From assembly GCA_963971305.1 (NCBI GenBank), contig OZ020311.1, positions 3,596,001-3,660,000 of the forward strand: a stretch of 64,000 nt of DNA, in the 5' to 3' direction. The translations under genes were made by a program, and so were the position numbers. This stretch comes from Arcuatula senhousia (Eukaryota; Mollusca; Bivalvia; Mytilida; Mytilidae). Shown piece after piece: positions 28,801 through 43,800 of the stretch (positions are counted from its first letter, which is position 1; each line of letters begins with the position of its first letter). Under the pieces are notes generated by a model that was not told the DNA's origin, ran no database searches, and saw only the letters and a list, made by a program, of their open reading frames with translations.

Positions 28801-31800
28801 GCTGACGTCATTTCGAAGAAAAAAATTATGAAAACATCCAAAATTACTTCATATGAAAAATATTCACTATAAGTTAATAATACAATCTGTTATATGGGCA
28901 TTAATGCAATGGCATATATATGATTTCACTTGTGAAAAAGAATATCTATTTTGATGATAGAAACATGCCTTTATTCAACCAATTCAAAACAGGAAATGGA
29001 GGTCCACTAGTTTTACTCATTTGTAATATCAAATTATTTTCGGTCCAGTAGGTTTTTTTAAACAGTTTTTAAACTGTATGGCATATACATATTGGCTAAA
29101 ATTAAAACTTTTATCATAAATTTGCAAAAAGATTACATGCAAGAATGTTACCAGTATACACAAAATATGAATCTATATGCAATATAAATGAAAGAGAATA
29201 TCATTTTTATTACAAAACTAATATTGTAGTCAGATATTGTTGATGAATAGACCAAAGACCCTTTATAATACAAGTATGTACATGTATGTCTTAATACTTG
29301 GGTGTGTTAATTTTAGGTGTTCATGCAGACATGAGGTGGATTGTATTTTGTACCTTAATTGTCTACAAAACTATTCCTACAATGAAAAAAAATTCAAATC
29401 TGAAGCTTTGATTAACTTAGATCAACCTGAACATCCATATCATTTATATTCTGATTCCACTTAAGTATTCCAAAGCTTAGGGCTATTCCATAAATGATTA
29501 GATGGGGGGTGGGGGAGTTGGAAGGCACTTTTTTCCAGACCCCAGCTGTGACCCACACGATTTTAAATAAATTAATAATACGTAATAATAGAACTTGACA
29601 TATTTTACCCAAGGACCAATATAAGAAAATAACAAGTGCCTTGCACCCCCCACATCTAATTATAAATGTTATAGCCCTTAGGAATTTTCAGACCTTTGAT
29701 AAGTGGGGCCTCTTCTGCTGGGTCTGTTTCAGATCCATACTTCAAACTATCACTTTAATTATTCTCCAAACTCTGTTGTGATGTGCAAGATATTCAAAAG
29801 TACCTCTTTAAGTGAATGTATTTACAATTTAAAAAGTATAATGATTCATCTAATGATGAGAAATAGTAAACAAAACATAATGCTAATATGTATAACTTCT
29901 TTAAAACTACAGATACATCAACTAAAGTAAAGATATATTCTTTATAAAGTAGACACTAAAATACCATAATTATAAGATACATTGGTGTTAGTTATCTATT
30001 GCTGGATTATAAATGAATACAACAAAGTAATAAACAACTAAATTTCTTGTTACTGTGTTACAAAGTTTCCTTTTATTATTTTCTACATTAAGTGTTCAGT
30101 GTTAGTATGCAAATATAAAAACAATACAAAAAACTTTTAAAGCCCTTGTTTTCTCAGAAGGATTTTAACCTTTCAATTCATTAACCTTGTTGACATTTTT
30201 AACATGTCAAAGAACAACTATTAACCAAACAAATTAACACACACACACACACACTGACAAACAAACAACATGAAATATAAAGAAAATATCCCACGTATGC
30301 CTCATGAAAGATTCCATGTCCTATGGCAAACAAGATTTAAACTATTGATATAGAAACCTTTCTTTTTTGTTTGAAAAAATTCTACTACCTCCCTTATTCA
30401 TCCCCCCCGCAAAAAAAAAAAACGTGTTTGTAATATGAAATACAAAAGAATAAAAGACATATATGACTTTTTAAAACTAATTATCTCATATGACTGAGAT
30501 TTAAATCATCATGAAACTTTTTGACAGTTTAAAGGCCCATTTACCTACCCCCTCCTCCATTCCCCCATAAAAAAATAAAGACACAAAATATAAACATAAT
30601 ATATGATGCTTACTTGCGAACCTCAAAAACTACAGTCTTAAGTCAACAAAAATTTAATCTTTGAAAACATTTCCCTTTATATCAACCAAAATCTTGTAAT
30701 GAAATCCTCTTAACCAAAATCTGAGGTGAATGTCCTCGTCCTGGTTTTTGGATTAAAAAACAACTTAACACTTTTGAACCATCATGACTTTTTAATGTAA
30801 AAGTTGATTTTTTAAGGCTCAGAGTAGGTCTCTGGCTGTCCTGGAAATCTATCATGATAAAGCGTAAATGAACAACCTCCAAGTTTTTGCTTTGATGGGA
30901 AAAACATTAGACTACATTGGTATTTCATCTGTACATAAGTTACAAAAAATATCCATGTTTGATTTCCTATTTACGTGCAAAAGGCAAAAACTTATTGGAT
31001 TTTCCCAATTATCAACAATAAATAAACAGTTCATTCACCTTTCATCCTCCTGCCACAACCTTTGCGACATCATTCTTTAGAAATTCAATTCTTTTTTATT
31101 CCCTTCTAGATCTCCAAATCATTTTCTAATCTTAATTTTACCCTGCCACTCATTCAACCACAAACCCCAAAATCTAAGCAGCCAAAACCAATTCACATCA
31201 CCACACCATTTATTACAATAAGTTATAAAATATCAAATTTTTTCTTCCATTTTACCAAAATTTCAAATTGTTCTCCATTTTACCAAAATTTCAAATTTTT
31301 TCTCCAAAATTTCAAACTTTTTCTCCATTTTACCAAAATTTTAAATTTTTTCTCCATTTTACCAAAATTTCACATTTTTTTTTAAATTTTAATTTTTTTC
31401 TCCATTTTACCAAGCTATCAGAAATTCATATATATAAATGATTAAAATTCTACAATAATAAATGATAAGCTGAACTTACATCTGTTTTACTGGGATTCTG
31501 CAACCAGAACATTAAAATTGGAATACACATTTCTATCAGTTATTGTCACACAAATATCTAAGACATAGAAAACATGTCCTTGGCAACAAAATACAACATT
31601 GCAGTACACATTAATATATTTTTTATACCAATATCCCAATACATACGTATATAAAGCATGCTTCAAGTTATTGCAATACTGACCAGGCCATATGCATAAA
31701 ATACATGTAACAGGTACATGCTCATAAAATTGGACATGGCCATAACGTTATACATGTACATGCTAATGGTGCAATATTAAATCTTGACATCAACAATGAA

Positions 31801-34800
31801 AATCTATGTAATATGAATATGTGTTTAGTGACTGCAAGGTTCAATCAAAATGCTTAATACTGAAATTTAAAAATGAAATGTAAAATCCCTGATTACTGGT
31901 ATAATAACTGCTTTTACAGCACCTATAAAATATAACACCCCCCCCTCAATAAAAACAGGAGAAAAAAAGAAAAAAAGAAAAGTATTTCAAAAAAGAAATA
32001 TTATGTCTTTTTATTTATAACAATGTAAGATGAAGCAACGTATATGACTTCTATTACTTTAAGGTTTTTAGTTAAGGAGACATAATTGTCATTTAAAGCT
32101 TTTATTTTATAAATAAAATGAGAACAAGTACAAGACTGTCACAAAAATAAAAACAATCTGAGTCCATTAGAGGGTTTTCTTTGACAAATAATAAAATAAA
32201 ACTTTAAAGATAGATATAACTATTTTATCCTGGAAAACAAGCTGTAATTAACTAATTATAAACTAATTCACTTCAATCAAAACAAAGAAAAGTAATTAAC
32301 CTTAAGTAAATCCTGGTCATTAGTAACAAACCATAAATAACCATCTTAATAGCATCCATTGGCCATACAAAAATAAATTTAAGCTTTTCAGACCATTTTT
32401 GTCAAAAACAGATGAAGCAGGGAGGCAAATTTATTTTTTTACTGGTTCATAAAGTGGATAAGGTAGTTTTTATACATTGTAAATACACAAAAAAGTGATG
32501 AGGCAGGTGATTTTTATTTTTCATTTTATGAAAAAGCAATAAAAAGCGACAATTAGGCTGCCTCAGAACAGAGAAGCTAAATATCTTTTTAATTTTGCCT
32601 TAGTTCAAAATAGAAGTGTTATGTGTACCAAATACCACTTTTTAAGATAAATTACCAAACAAATATCTACCAAGGCCCAAAAAATGATTTTCTATGATTA
32701 AATATGGCAGTGCTACTTCTAAATCTGTCAACTAAATGAAAATGTTCTAAAAAAAATTATTTGTTGACACCTCTTAATTAAACCTAAAAAAGTTTTCACA
32801 TTGAATAAGCAGGTTTTACATAAAGCTTATCAACTAAAAAAATGTTTACAATATATAATCAAATTGTCCAAAGAAAATATTCATAGGCTGATGATTTTAA
32901 CACCTATAAGACAAAAGAAAATCTGACACATTGAAAGAAGGGCAAATAATTATATAAGTGTGTGATATTTCTTCAATTTATATAAGATATTTAAAACTTT
33001 TCTGCTCTTACATAAGTGTGTCTTTTTTATAAACATTTATGTCAAACACACTTATATCACAACACATTGTTAAGTAATCTATACATTTAAATGTAAAGTA
33101 AATATAAGCCAGGAATCTTTCTCAAGGCTTTTGTTAGGCCTAGCTGTCATCTATCTGTTTATTGTTCTATGTCCAGAAATGGGTCTTTCCTTGATAATTT
33201 AAGGATTGGTTTTGAATTTATGTATTGTATTTTAGTCTAGGGCAACACAAGGCAGAAGGGGGGGGGGCAGCAACCTCTGGTCATGTTGGAGACTGCTTCC
33301 TGTTTTCCATTATTAATTTTTGTTTCATAACTGTTTCTTTGTGGTTATTCCACATCTCTTTATTGTCTATAATTGGTCAATATATGGATTGTCTCCCCTG
33401 AATTTTATTACGTTTATTTATTTATAACAATGTAAGATGCAGCCAAGTATATAACTTCTATTACTTTAAGGATTTTAGTTTAGGAGACATAATTGTCATT
33501 TAAAGCTTTTATTTTATAAATAAAATGAGAATTTGAACAAGTACAAGACTGTAACAACAAAAATAAAAACAATCTGAGTCCATGAGAGGGTTTTCTTTGA
33601 CAAATAATAAAATAAAACTTTAAAGATAGATATATTAACAAGTGTGGCCACTAAAAGTATGTCTCGCCTGCCGGCACCATCGCTAAAATCAACTACCTAA
33701 GCTTTCATTTCTTGATATAAACACAAAAAGTGTCAGTATACCTAATAACAGATGCCTAGTTATTATACTATTCAAGCAATCCATTGTCCACACAAGTATT
33801 ACAAAAAGTTTTCTGTCTGAAAAAAGACCTAAGTTCACAGAGTCACTGGAGCGTAAAAATTGGGTCATGGTCACATGGCATGGTGACACTTGCTTTGTCC
33901 ATAACCGCAACTGTCTGTTTACCCAATATAAGATGCTTAGCTATTATAACTTTCCAGCAATTCATCTTCCATAAAAGTCTTACAAAAAAGTTTTTTGGCC
34001 TGAAAAAAGACCTAAGTTCACAGAGTCACTGGAGCGTGAAAATGGGGTCAGGGTCACACGGCATGGTGACAGTTGCATGGACCATAACCTAAACTGTCTG
34101 TATACGAAATATCAGATGCCTAGCTATTATACTTTTCAAGCAATTCATCGTCCACAAAAGTCTTACAAAAAAGTTTACGGCCTGAAAAAAGACCTAAGTT
34201 CACAGAGTCACTGGAGCGTGAAAATGGGGTCAGGGTCAAACGGCATGGTGACAGTTGCGTAGACCATAACCTGAACTGTCTGTATTCGAAATATAAGATG
34301 CCTAGCTATTATACTTTTCAAGCAATTCATCGTCCACAAAAGTCTTACAAAAAAGTTTACGGCCTGAAAAAAGACCTAAGTTCACAGAGTCACTGGAGCG
34401 TGAAAATGGGGTCAGGGTCAAACGGCATGGTGACAGTTGCGTAGACCATAACCTGAACTGTCTGTATACCAAATATCAGATGCCTAGCTATTATACTTTT
34501 CAAGCAATTCATCGTCCACAAAAGTCTTACAAAAAAGTTTACGGCCTGAAAAAAGACCTAAGTTCACAGAGTCACTGGAGCGTGAAAATGGGGTCAGGGT
34601 CAAACGGCATGGTGACAGTTGCGTAGACCATAACCTGAACTGTCTGTATACCAAATATCAGATGCCTAGCTATTATACTTTTCAAGCAATTCATCGTCCA
34701 CAAAAGTCTTACAAAAAAGTTTACGGCCTGAAAAAAGACCTAAATTCACAGAGTCACTGGAGCGTGAAAATGGGGTCAGGGTCAAACGGCATGGCGACAG

Positions 34801-37800
34801 TTGCGTAGACCATACCCTCAACTGTCTGTATACCAAATATCAGATGCCTAGCTATTATACTTTTCAAGCAATTAATCGTCCACAAAAGTCTTACAAAAAT
34901 GTTTATGGCCTGAAAAAAAACCTAAGTTCACAGAATCACTGGAGCGTGAAAATGGGGTCAGGGTCAAACGGCATGGCGACAGTTGCGTAGACCATACCCT
35001 CAACTGTCTGTATACCAAATATCAGATGCCTAGCTATTATACTTTTCAAGCAATTCATCGTCCATAAAAGTCTTACAAAAAAGTTTACGCCGCCGCCGTC
35101 GCCGCCGTCGCCGGAAAGTAATACCTATGTCTCGCCTTCCGCGACTATTCGTCGCAGGCGAGACAAAAACGAAAGAATATGGAATATGTGCCAAAAAGAC
35201 ACGATCCACATATTGAAATGATTTTAATAACTGTACAAAAGCAAAATTTCGCTGCGTGTGAAGCGCTTTTCTGGATTAACCTTCATCAGACACGCTAGGA
35301 GTAGAAAACTTTGAAAACCGGTAGAATATTAGATTTGATTACAAAAATGCCAAAAAATATTACAGATAAATTTATCATTTTTAAAAGAAACAGCCAAACT
35401 TTGTCAAATTTTGGAAATATGTAAACTGTGTCTTTCCAACACATATTCCAGTACTCGAAAATATATAAGAGCATACAACTGAAGCACGGGGAAGCTTTCT
35501 AAGACCTCCACACGGCACTAAAGCCAAACTCTGAAATAATATTAAAAACGAAAGAATATGGAATATGTGCCAAAAAGACACGATCCACATATTGAAATGA
35601 TTTTAATAACTGTACAAAAGCAAAATTTCACTACTAACTACTTTATCCTGGAAAACAAGCTGTAATTAACTAATTATAAACTAATTCACTTCAATCAAAA
35701 CAAAGAAAAGTAATTAAATAAAAATCTTAATAGCATCCATTGGCCATACAAAAATAAATTTAAGCTTTTCAGACCATTTTTGTCAAAAACAGATGAAGCA
35801 GGGAGGCAAATTTATTTTTAGGTAGTTTTTATACATTGTAAATACACAAAAAAAGAGATGAGGCAGGTGATTTTTATTTTTTATTTTATGAAAAAGCAAT
35901 AAAAAGCGACAATTAGGCTGCCTCAGAACAGATGAGACAGGGGCCTGAGAAGCTTAATATCTTTTTATTTTTGCCTTAGTTCAAAATAGAAGTGTTATGT
36001 GTACCAAATACCACTTTTTAAGATAAATTACCAAACAAATATCTACCAAGGCCCAAAAAATGATTTTCTATGATTAAATATGGCAGTGCTACTTCTAAAT
36101 CTGTCATCTAAATGAAAATGTTCTAATAAAATTATTTGTTGACACCTCTTAATTAAACCTAAAAAAGTTTTCACATTGAATAAGCAGGTTTTACATAAAG
36201 CTTATCAACTAAAAAAAAATGTTTACAATATATAATCAAAATGTCCAAAAAAAATATTCATAACCTGATGATTTTAACACCTATAAGACAAAAGAAAATC
36301 TGACACATTGAAAGAAGGGCAAATAATTATATAAGTGTGTGATTTTTCTTCAATTTATATAAGATATTTAAAACTTTTCTGCACTTACATAAGTGTGTCT
36401 TTTTTATAAAGTTTTATGTCAAACACACTTATATCACAACAAGTTAAGTAATCTATAGATTTAAATGTAAAATAAAATATAAGCCAGGAATCCTTCCCAA
36501 AGCTTTTGTTAGTCCTGTCATCTATCTGTTTATTGTTCTATGTCCAGAAATGGGTTTTTCCTCATTAATTTAAGGATTGGTTTTGAAACTATGTATTGTA
36601 ATTTTACTCTTTGGCCAATGCAAGACAGGGAACAGCCACCATATTCATGTTTGAGACTGCTTCCTGATTTCCGTTATTAATTCTTTTAATTGCTGTTTCT
36701 TTGTTGGTTGTGATGCTAACACTTATTCCACATCTTTTTATGGCCTATAATTGGTCAATATATGGATTGTCTCCCCTGAAATTTTTTTATCTAAGATTTA
36801 AAAGTAATATGATGGCAATGATGGACAATCTTTCTTTTTTTCATGAAATTCAGGGCGCTCATTCATAAGGAGTTGTTAACCTGACATGCAAATATCCATT
36901 ATAATTGTATGTGATAAAGAACATCAGATTTATCAATCGCTTTATGAAACTGCATCCATATGTTTTCAGGACATCATCCCAAACTTAAGCATAATCTGAT
37001 ACACAGATGAAATCACCACACAATACAAAACTGCAATAAATTGGAGGGACAAAAAACTGAATGAGGAAAATACATAGACTAGGAATTGCTATCAACCAAA
37101 ATTTTTAGGTGCGACTTCTTTTCACGTTTTTGTTGAGAACCAGAAATTTGTGACAACTCATCAAAAATGAACTCATTTCTCTTTTATTACATCCCAGCTC
37201 CTTTGTTCTAACAAGGGTGATCTGAGCCGGATCCCTGTTCTACTTTTTCAACTCTATTGTTCCTTTTCTTTTGTTTTTCAAAGCACGTTTTTTTTAGAAA
37301 TGTTCACTAAGTTAAACATAGGAAAATTATAAAATCCACAACACAGTTTTTTTTGAAGATTGAAAAATAACATAATTTCCACCGGGGTTTGAACGACAAA
37401 TCTCACTGTTCCAAGACTACCATCATATCCACTAGACCACGAAACCGATGGAAAATCTACGTTAAAAATTTTTATTTAAAGAATATTGAAGGGGCCCAAT
37501 AGGGATACTCTATAATATATATTATAAAAATGTTTTCTATTTGATTCTAAATGCACATAATGTATTCTAATGTTTGTATTTAAATTTTACATGACATATT
37601 TTGAAGGCTGGGATGTAAAATAGTTATTACATTCGGACTTGGTGTGTCAGTAAGATCAACCCCTCCGGCCTCCAGCAGTCGGGTTGATCTTTTACTGACA
37701 CACCGCGTCCTCATGTAATAACTATTACATATAACTGTTGTTACAAAGAATTGTGGAAATAAATAGCCACAAAATTGCCTTCTAACACAACACACAAAAA

Positions 37801-40800
37801 ATAGTATTTGTGAACATAAATCAGTTCACAGTGTATGTTTCTTTTCACAGCAAACTTAAGCGAGACAGAGGAATAGGAGCTCAGATCAAGATTGGAAGGA
37901 CACAGAACATTAAACATAACCTTGTGTTCCAGCAGATAATATATTAATTACCTTTTCAATGAGGTCACAGATAACTGCATTGTTGAAATAGTCCACATGG
38001 ATCCATTCAATACCCTATGAAAAGACATACGAAATGAATCTTTATTTCAAATGTAAAGTTATTTTCCATCAAGATGTATGAAGAACTGGAAATTACTTTG
38101 ATGTGGCCTAAGGGAGGCTTTATTTTGATTGTTCCAAGATGAGTTTTTATCGATTGCAATACATTTTTATCAAGGCAACAAGCACACCCATTGGTCTCAG
38201 TTAACAACTTGATTGTTTTCTGTTGCTGTTATTTTTGGATGTCTTGTAATACATACTTACTATAGTCCTTATTCTTTCTTTTCTTTTGTTATTGAAACGT
38301 CACAGATGTAAAATGAAAGTAATAACAATATTACCAAACTTGGAGAATCAATCTCAAAAGTCTAAGAAAAAAGACAAAACAAGACAGGCCTAGTGGAGAA
38401 ATGGAAGATCACAATGGTCCTGACTAGGTACAGGCATTTCAAAAGAAATGGTGGGTTAAACAAGGTTTTATAGCATCATATCTCCCTCTTCCATTGCAAT
38501 TTTAGGATCCAGTTATAGCACAAACTCAACATGGTCGTGAAACATAAAAAGGATATTGAGGTGACCATCTCTGATTAAAGTACGAGATCAAAATGAGTTG
38601 TTTTCATACAACTTTTGAGTACTATTTCCTGATCCACAACTGTTAAAACCATCTTTGCATATTGTTCTTGTTCCTTTATAAGGTTAAAATCAGCTGAAGT
38701 TTTTCATTGCAGCAGTTGATAATTTATTCCTTTTTGGGGGGGTATAAGTTGAGAGGGAGGGGTCGATAACAGGATATAAATATTTTTATTACATGACTAG
38801 AAAATTGCATTAAGTTGATTGGCCTAAACAACCTTTAAAAAGTTCTGATGTAGAGTGATAATCGACCTAAAAATGTCTTAATATAGTAAATAAACAAGAT
38901 GGAAAACGATGTTACCCTACTATTTCCTAAAAATAGATTCCAGACCCCTGAAAGTGACTAAAAATAGATCGTGTGATTTCCCCCAAACAATGTTCAGATA
39001 GAAAAAATGCCAAAGAGTCTGTGACGTATACCAAACAATTTTCAAATGCCAGTGTTTCATGGAAGTTTGATTTTGACTTTAATATGTGATTAATGTCATA
39101 ATCTTGTCAGAAGAATCTGTGAAAAAAATTGTTTTTGTTGAAATTAAATTTTCAAAATTCAGCTTCTTTTTGAAACTGTAACAATATTACAGGTGATTTT
39201 CACAAATTTACATGTATCACTGTATGTAAGTGGGATGGTGCTTTCAGTCTTCAGCATACAAGTTTTCATGTAATAAAACATTTATCGACTTTGGCATAGG
39301 TTGACATCAATTTTATCAACCCTCAAAAAATTAAATTAACCTCGCCTTCGGCTCAGTTAATATATTTTTTTCAGGTTGATAAAAATAGATGTCAACCTAT
39401 ACCAAAGTCAATAATTGTACATGTATATTGTTACCTCTTTGACATATTCCTCTTGTTCCTCTTTCAAAGTCCTCTCTATAAATATCTGTTGAAGTTTCTC
39501 GTTGCAGTAGTTGATGATGAACTGTTCATAACCGTTGGTATTAAATACTTCAAAGCCATAAATATCTAGGACACCCATCGCCTTGGTTTTATGCTTGGAA
39601 GTGACCTAAAATAGAAAAGAAGTTCAAGTTTACAACCAAGACTCAATGCAAGTGTCAACAAACCCTAACCCTGACATCTAGCTAGCCCATTAGACTACTA
39701 TCACCAATCCTCTTTAGGGGCCAATATTTCATAGACCAATATTCTGGCACTCTTGACACCATTTGTGAGAATGATCTTGAGAAATGATATCAGTACTTAA
39801 GGGATTGTCTTGTACATGTATGTGGAGAAGGCAACATTTCATGCAAATTATTGATGCCTTTGTTGTTTTCTAAATTCTAAATGATTAAGCTCCACAGGAT
39901 CTACTACAAATGCCACACTAGCAGCTGCAAAGGGAATTACATAATTCAAATAGACAATTTTTACAGGAACTAGATTACTGACAAAGTCAGAAAGGGCCCC
40001 GCGGCAAAAAATCTAAGTGCTTTCAGAATTATATTTACTATGATTATAACCACTAAGGCATGATCCATGGAATGTGTATGAAACTTCAGAGCTGTATTGT
40101 TAATAGCCTTTGAGTTTTATTTTTCAAAAATTCCAATTCTCAAAATCTGTGATTTTTTTCCAAAAATATTAAACAGATTTGCACAAAATTTTGATATGCA
40201 AATCAAAAATGCAAATCACAAAGTCCAATTCTCAAAATCTGTGATTTTAGATAAAAAATGAAGTTTTTTCAAAATATATTTAACCGATTTGCATGAAATT
40301 TTATTATGCAAATCATGACATGCTACTTAGCAGCTGTACAAAGTTTCAGAACTGTATAGTTAACAGTTTTTGAGTTTTAGTGTTCACAAAGTCCAATTCT
40401 CAAAATCTGTGGTTTTCGATAAAAAATGAAGTTTTTTCCAAAAATATTTAACCGATTTGCACGAAATTTCAATATGCAAATCATGACATGCTACTTAGCA
40501 GCTGTACAAAGTTTCAGAATTGTATAGTTAACAGTTTTTGAGTTTTAGTGTTCACAAAGTCCAATTCTCAAAATCTGTGGTTTTCGTTAAAAAATGAAGT
40601 TTTTTCCAAAAATATTTCACCGATTTGCACGAAATTTCAATATGCAAATCATGACATGCTACTCAGCAGCTGTACAAAGTTTCAGAACTGTATTGTTAAC
40701 AGTTTTTGAGTTTTAGTGTTCACAAAGTCCAATTCTCAAAATCTGTGATTTTCGATAAAAAATGAAGTTTTTTCCAAAAATATTTAACCGATTTGCATGA

Positions 40801-43800
40801 AATTTTAATATGCAAATCATGACATGCTACTTAGCAGCTGTACAAAGTTTCAGAACTGTATTGTCAACAGTTTTTGAGTTTTAGTGTTCACAAAGTCCAA
40901 TTCTCAAAATCTGTGATTTTCGATAAAAAATGAAGTTTTTTCCAAAAACATTTAACCTATTTGCACGAAGTTTTAACATGCAAATGATGACATGCTACTC
41001 AGTAGCTGTACAAAATTTCAGAACTGTGGTGTTAATAGTTTTTGAGTTTTAGTGTTCACAATAATTGTTGACAGACGGACAGACGGACGGACGGACGGAC
41101 AGACGGACGGACAAAGTGAAAACTATAGGGCGTCCGCATCTTCAATGCGGGGCCCTAATAAGTTTCAGTTGCATCCATGTATGGGGGGGCGAGAGGGGGT
41201 CCCATCCCGATTTCCCGGAGTTAATTTAAGAAAATCCCGAAATCCCGGACATAATTTGTTAAAAATCCCGATCTCGATAAATTTGTTTCCAACTATAAAG
41301 TTTACAGTTTCAATGATTACGATTTAAACGTCTTGGGTATGATTGAAAGTGACTAGTCAATATGACCGTGACGTAAATCAAATCTTAACTAAAAGGGTTG
41401 TAAGGAGGCGTTTTGTGCACGAACAAACGCGAAATAAAATTACCATTTCACGATGAACGAAAAATAAAAAAAAAGGCTTGAACGTTGCCGTTTTTATTAA
41501 TTTCACAGTGAAGCACGAACTTTTTTCAAGAAAGTTGTAAATTAAAAATGGCAACTCTTTGAAAGAATAAAAACCATTACCACCATGCCAAGAAATTAAA
41601 GCCAAAAATTCCGGTAGACCCCTACCGCAGCCGCACTCATTAGTAGTTACGGATTTGATTTATTCAACAAATTTATTTATGACTTTTATTGACGCGTCAC
41701 GGTTTTATACCAAATGGTCAATATAAATCATTAAAATAATTTACTATATGAGATATTTGAAGAATTTCAACGGAGAGAATTTCTTTGCATGGGCTTAAGT
41801 TTTATATTTAGTTGGGAAAGTTTTTAATTTTATTTTCTTACAATGTACATTTTTTTAGCATGCAGCAACATTTGTGTTTTGATTTAGGAACAGACATTCT
41901 AATGTAGAATTTTACTGAGATTTACGGACTTAGCAAGCGATTTTTACGGCATTAAAATTTCTTTTCTTCACCAAAATTATTTGGAGTTACCTGCACACCG
42001 TTGTGATAATAAGATGCAATACTTGTATACCCTGGTGACTGCAAAGTTTTGGGCTGATTGGACATGTATTTTTCATCAGTGGGCAATGGAGATCAATATA
42101 CACAAGAACTTTGTCAATATTTTTGTAACAATTAGCAAAAAATAATTTTTGATCATTGTTTCTTCCGTATGAAATCAGATCCCTGCCTGGAAACACATTT
42201 GAGCAATTATTAATCGGAAGTAACATTTTTTATTTGGCCTGATAAGAAACTGGATGCACGATCTTGCGTGTACTCTGATTTGGATCTACTTTGTTTCTGG
42301 ATGCGATTCCGGTAAATGGCGGTCACAAGTGGTCATGTGTTAGATTCAGGAGATAAATCCACCTACATCTTTGGCAAGCAGTGTCATCCATCTTCAGAAA
42401 TTGCATTATTTGTTTGGATTTGACAATCCTTTGAAGTAATAGACTTATTTTTCTCCTGTGTTCATATTTATGCAATTGACATGGAAGTCCGAGGGGCTGT
42501 CAGTCGACTTTTAATGAATACCATAGAAAGTCGAACAGACCGCTCATTAACATGATGTCTGTGGGTTTTGGTTGTTCCCCTGACAGTTTGGTGGTTTCTT
42601 TTGGAGATCTGTTAACACAGATTTTCCGCTTTCCTCCACCATTCTTGAATTCGACTACGGGTAAGTGATGTGTCGGGCAGGATGTCGGTGAGGATAGATC
42701 ATTTGTCTTAACCAGTTCCCGCTCTTTATCTTAACATTTTTGTCTGTCTGTTGGTGTTAAGTATGCATTTCTGTTGGCTTGTATATAGCCCCTTCAGTAA
42801 CGGGTGTGCAACGGGAAAAGTAGACGGGAGGGAGGGTGGGTCAAGCTGCCAGTAGTCCTTTTCTTCACTTGGTTTGACGCGTCAGGTTAGGGAGCTAGTT
42901 TAGACATACAGAATGCGTTCCGGAATGCTAGAACATATAAACTTTGCATACAGATTCTGATTGACGTACAATGAAAATGACACTTTTATCTGTCTGATGT
43001 ACAGTTTTATGTCAATCCCGTTATAATTCAACATAAAAATCCCGATTTCCCGTGGCTAAAAATGTGAAATTCCCGTATCCCGATGTTTTTCTATCCCGAA
43101 TTCCCGATCTTTAAACAAGGCAATCCCGAATTCCCGTTGCTAAAATCGGCCGATCCCGGCGTCCCGAAAATGGTCTCGCCCCCCCTCATGTATCTTCATT
43201 TGATTGAACTTTTCAATATGGTTTTAAGAGAGATAAAGATTCTTCAAATGAAAACAAAACAACAAGTAGTCCCATACCAGAGAATTGACAACACCAAAAG
43301 TCCTAATTTGGTACAGTCATGATCATTTCGAAAGAAAGTTTGGGATGAGCCAGGTTATAAAGTGTAATCCTAAAGACAAAAGAGGGGGATCCAAGTTCAA
43401 TTTTCCAAAAATATTCATGATAAATACAAATTTTTAAAGGAAAGGAGGGTTTCAGTCAATGAAACCAAATTTGAATTTGTGCTTATGAGTATAAGACCTT
43501 TGCAATTGAGTTTGTAAAGGACACAGGATAAAGATTTAGGGTCATTACACTCTGATAATTAGAAACAAAGCTTACCCTGATGCTGTCATTGATTCTGGAC
43601 ACCAACCAGGAAAATAATCTGCTATACAAAGCTTTACACAGGGCATCTCTGGCGTACAAAGCCTGAAAAACAAAAAAGAATAAAAAGCTTCGCCGAGCGC
43701 AGCATGATACAACCCCAACATATTGAACCCTGTATGTTTTACACCCAATATGGATAGTCAATTGCTCTGGACACATGCAGCCCATGGTGGACTGACAGAG

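Larger units (their letters stand above)
33418..36783. repeat. 1.4-kb segmental duplication, copy 2, split by a 2-kb insertion
   Basis: It matches copy 1 up to AAAGATAGATATA (33633) and resumes at CTACTTTATCCTGG (about 35638). The insertion contains the family B element and an 86-bp direct repeat. About 40 bp present in copy 1 (near 32300-32345) are missing here. Confidence 0.8.

Noticed and set aside
33784..34262. Plus-strand frames encoding a repeated [15 protein letters not shown] peptide
   Set aside because: They arise from the 182-bp core repeat of family B. The period is not a multiple of three, so the frame shifts between units.
35165..35629. Solo or small LTR retrotransposon
   Set aside because: The direct repeats are 86 bp, lack TG...CA ends and primer-binding sequence, and enclose 293 bp of non-coding DNA.
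37380..37452. Functional tRNA gene
   Set aside because: A- and B-box matches exist but the acceptor, anticodon and T stems do not pair; kept only as a degenerate tRNA-like sequence.
42540..42740. Possible plus-strand exon ending in GACTACGG|GTAAGTG
   Set aside because: An isolated donor-like match inside a TIR element, without a matching acceptor or recognisable protein.
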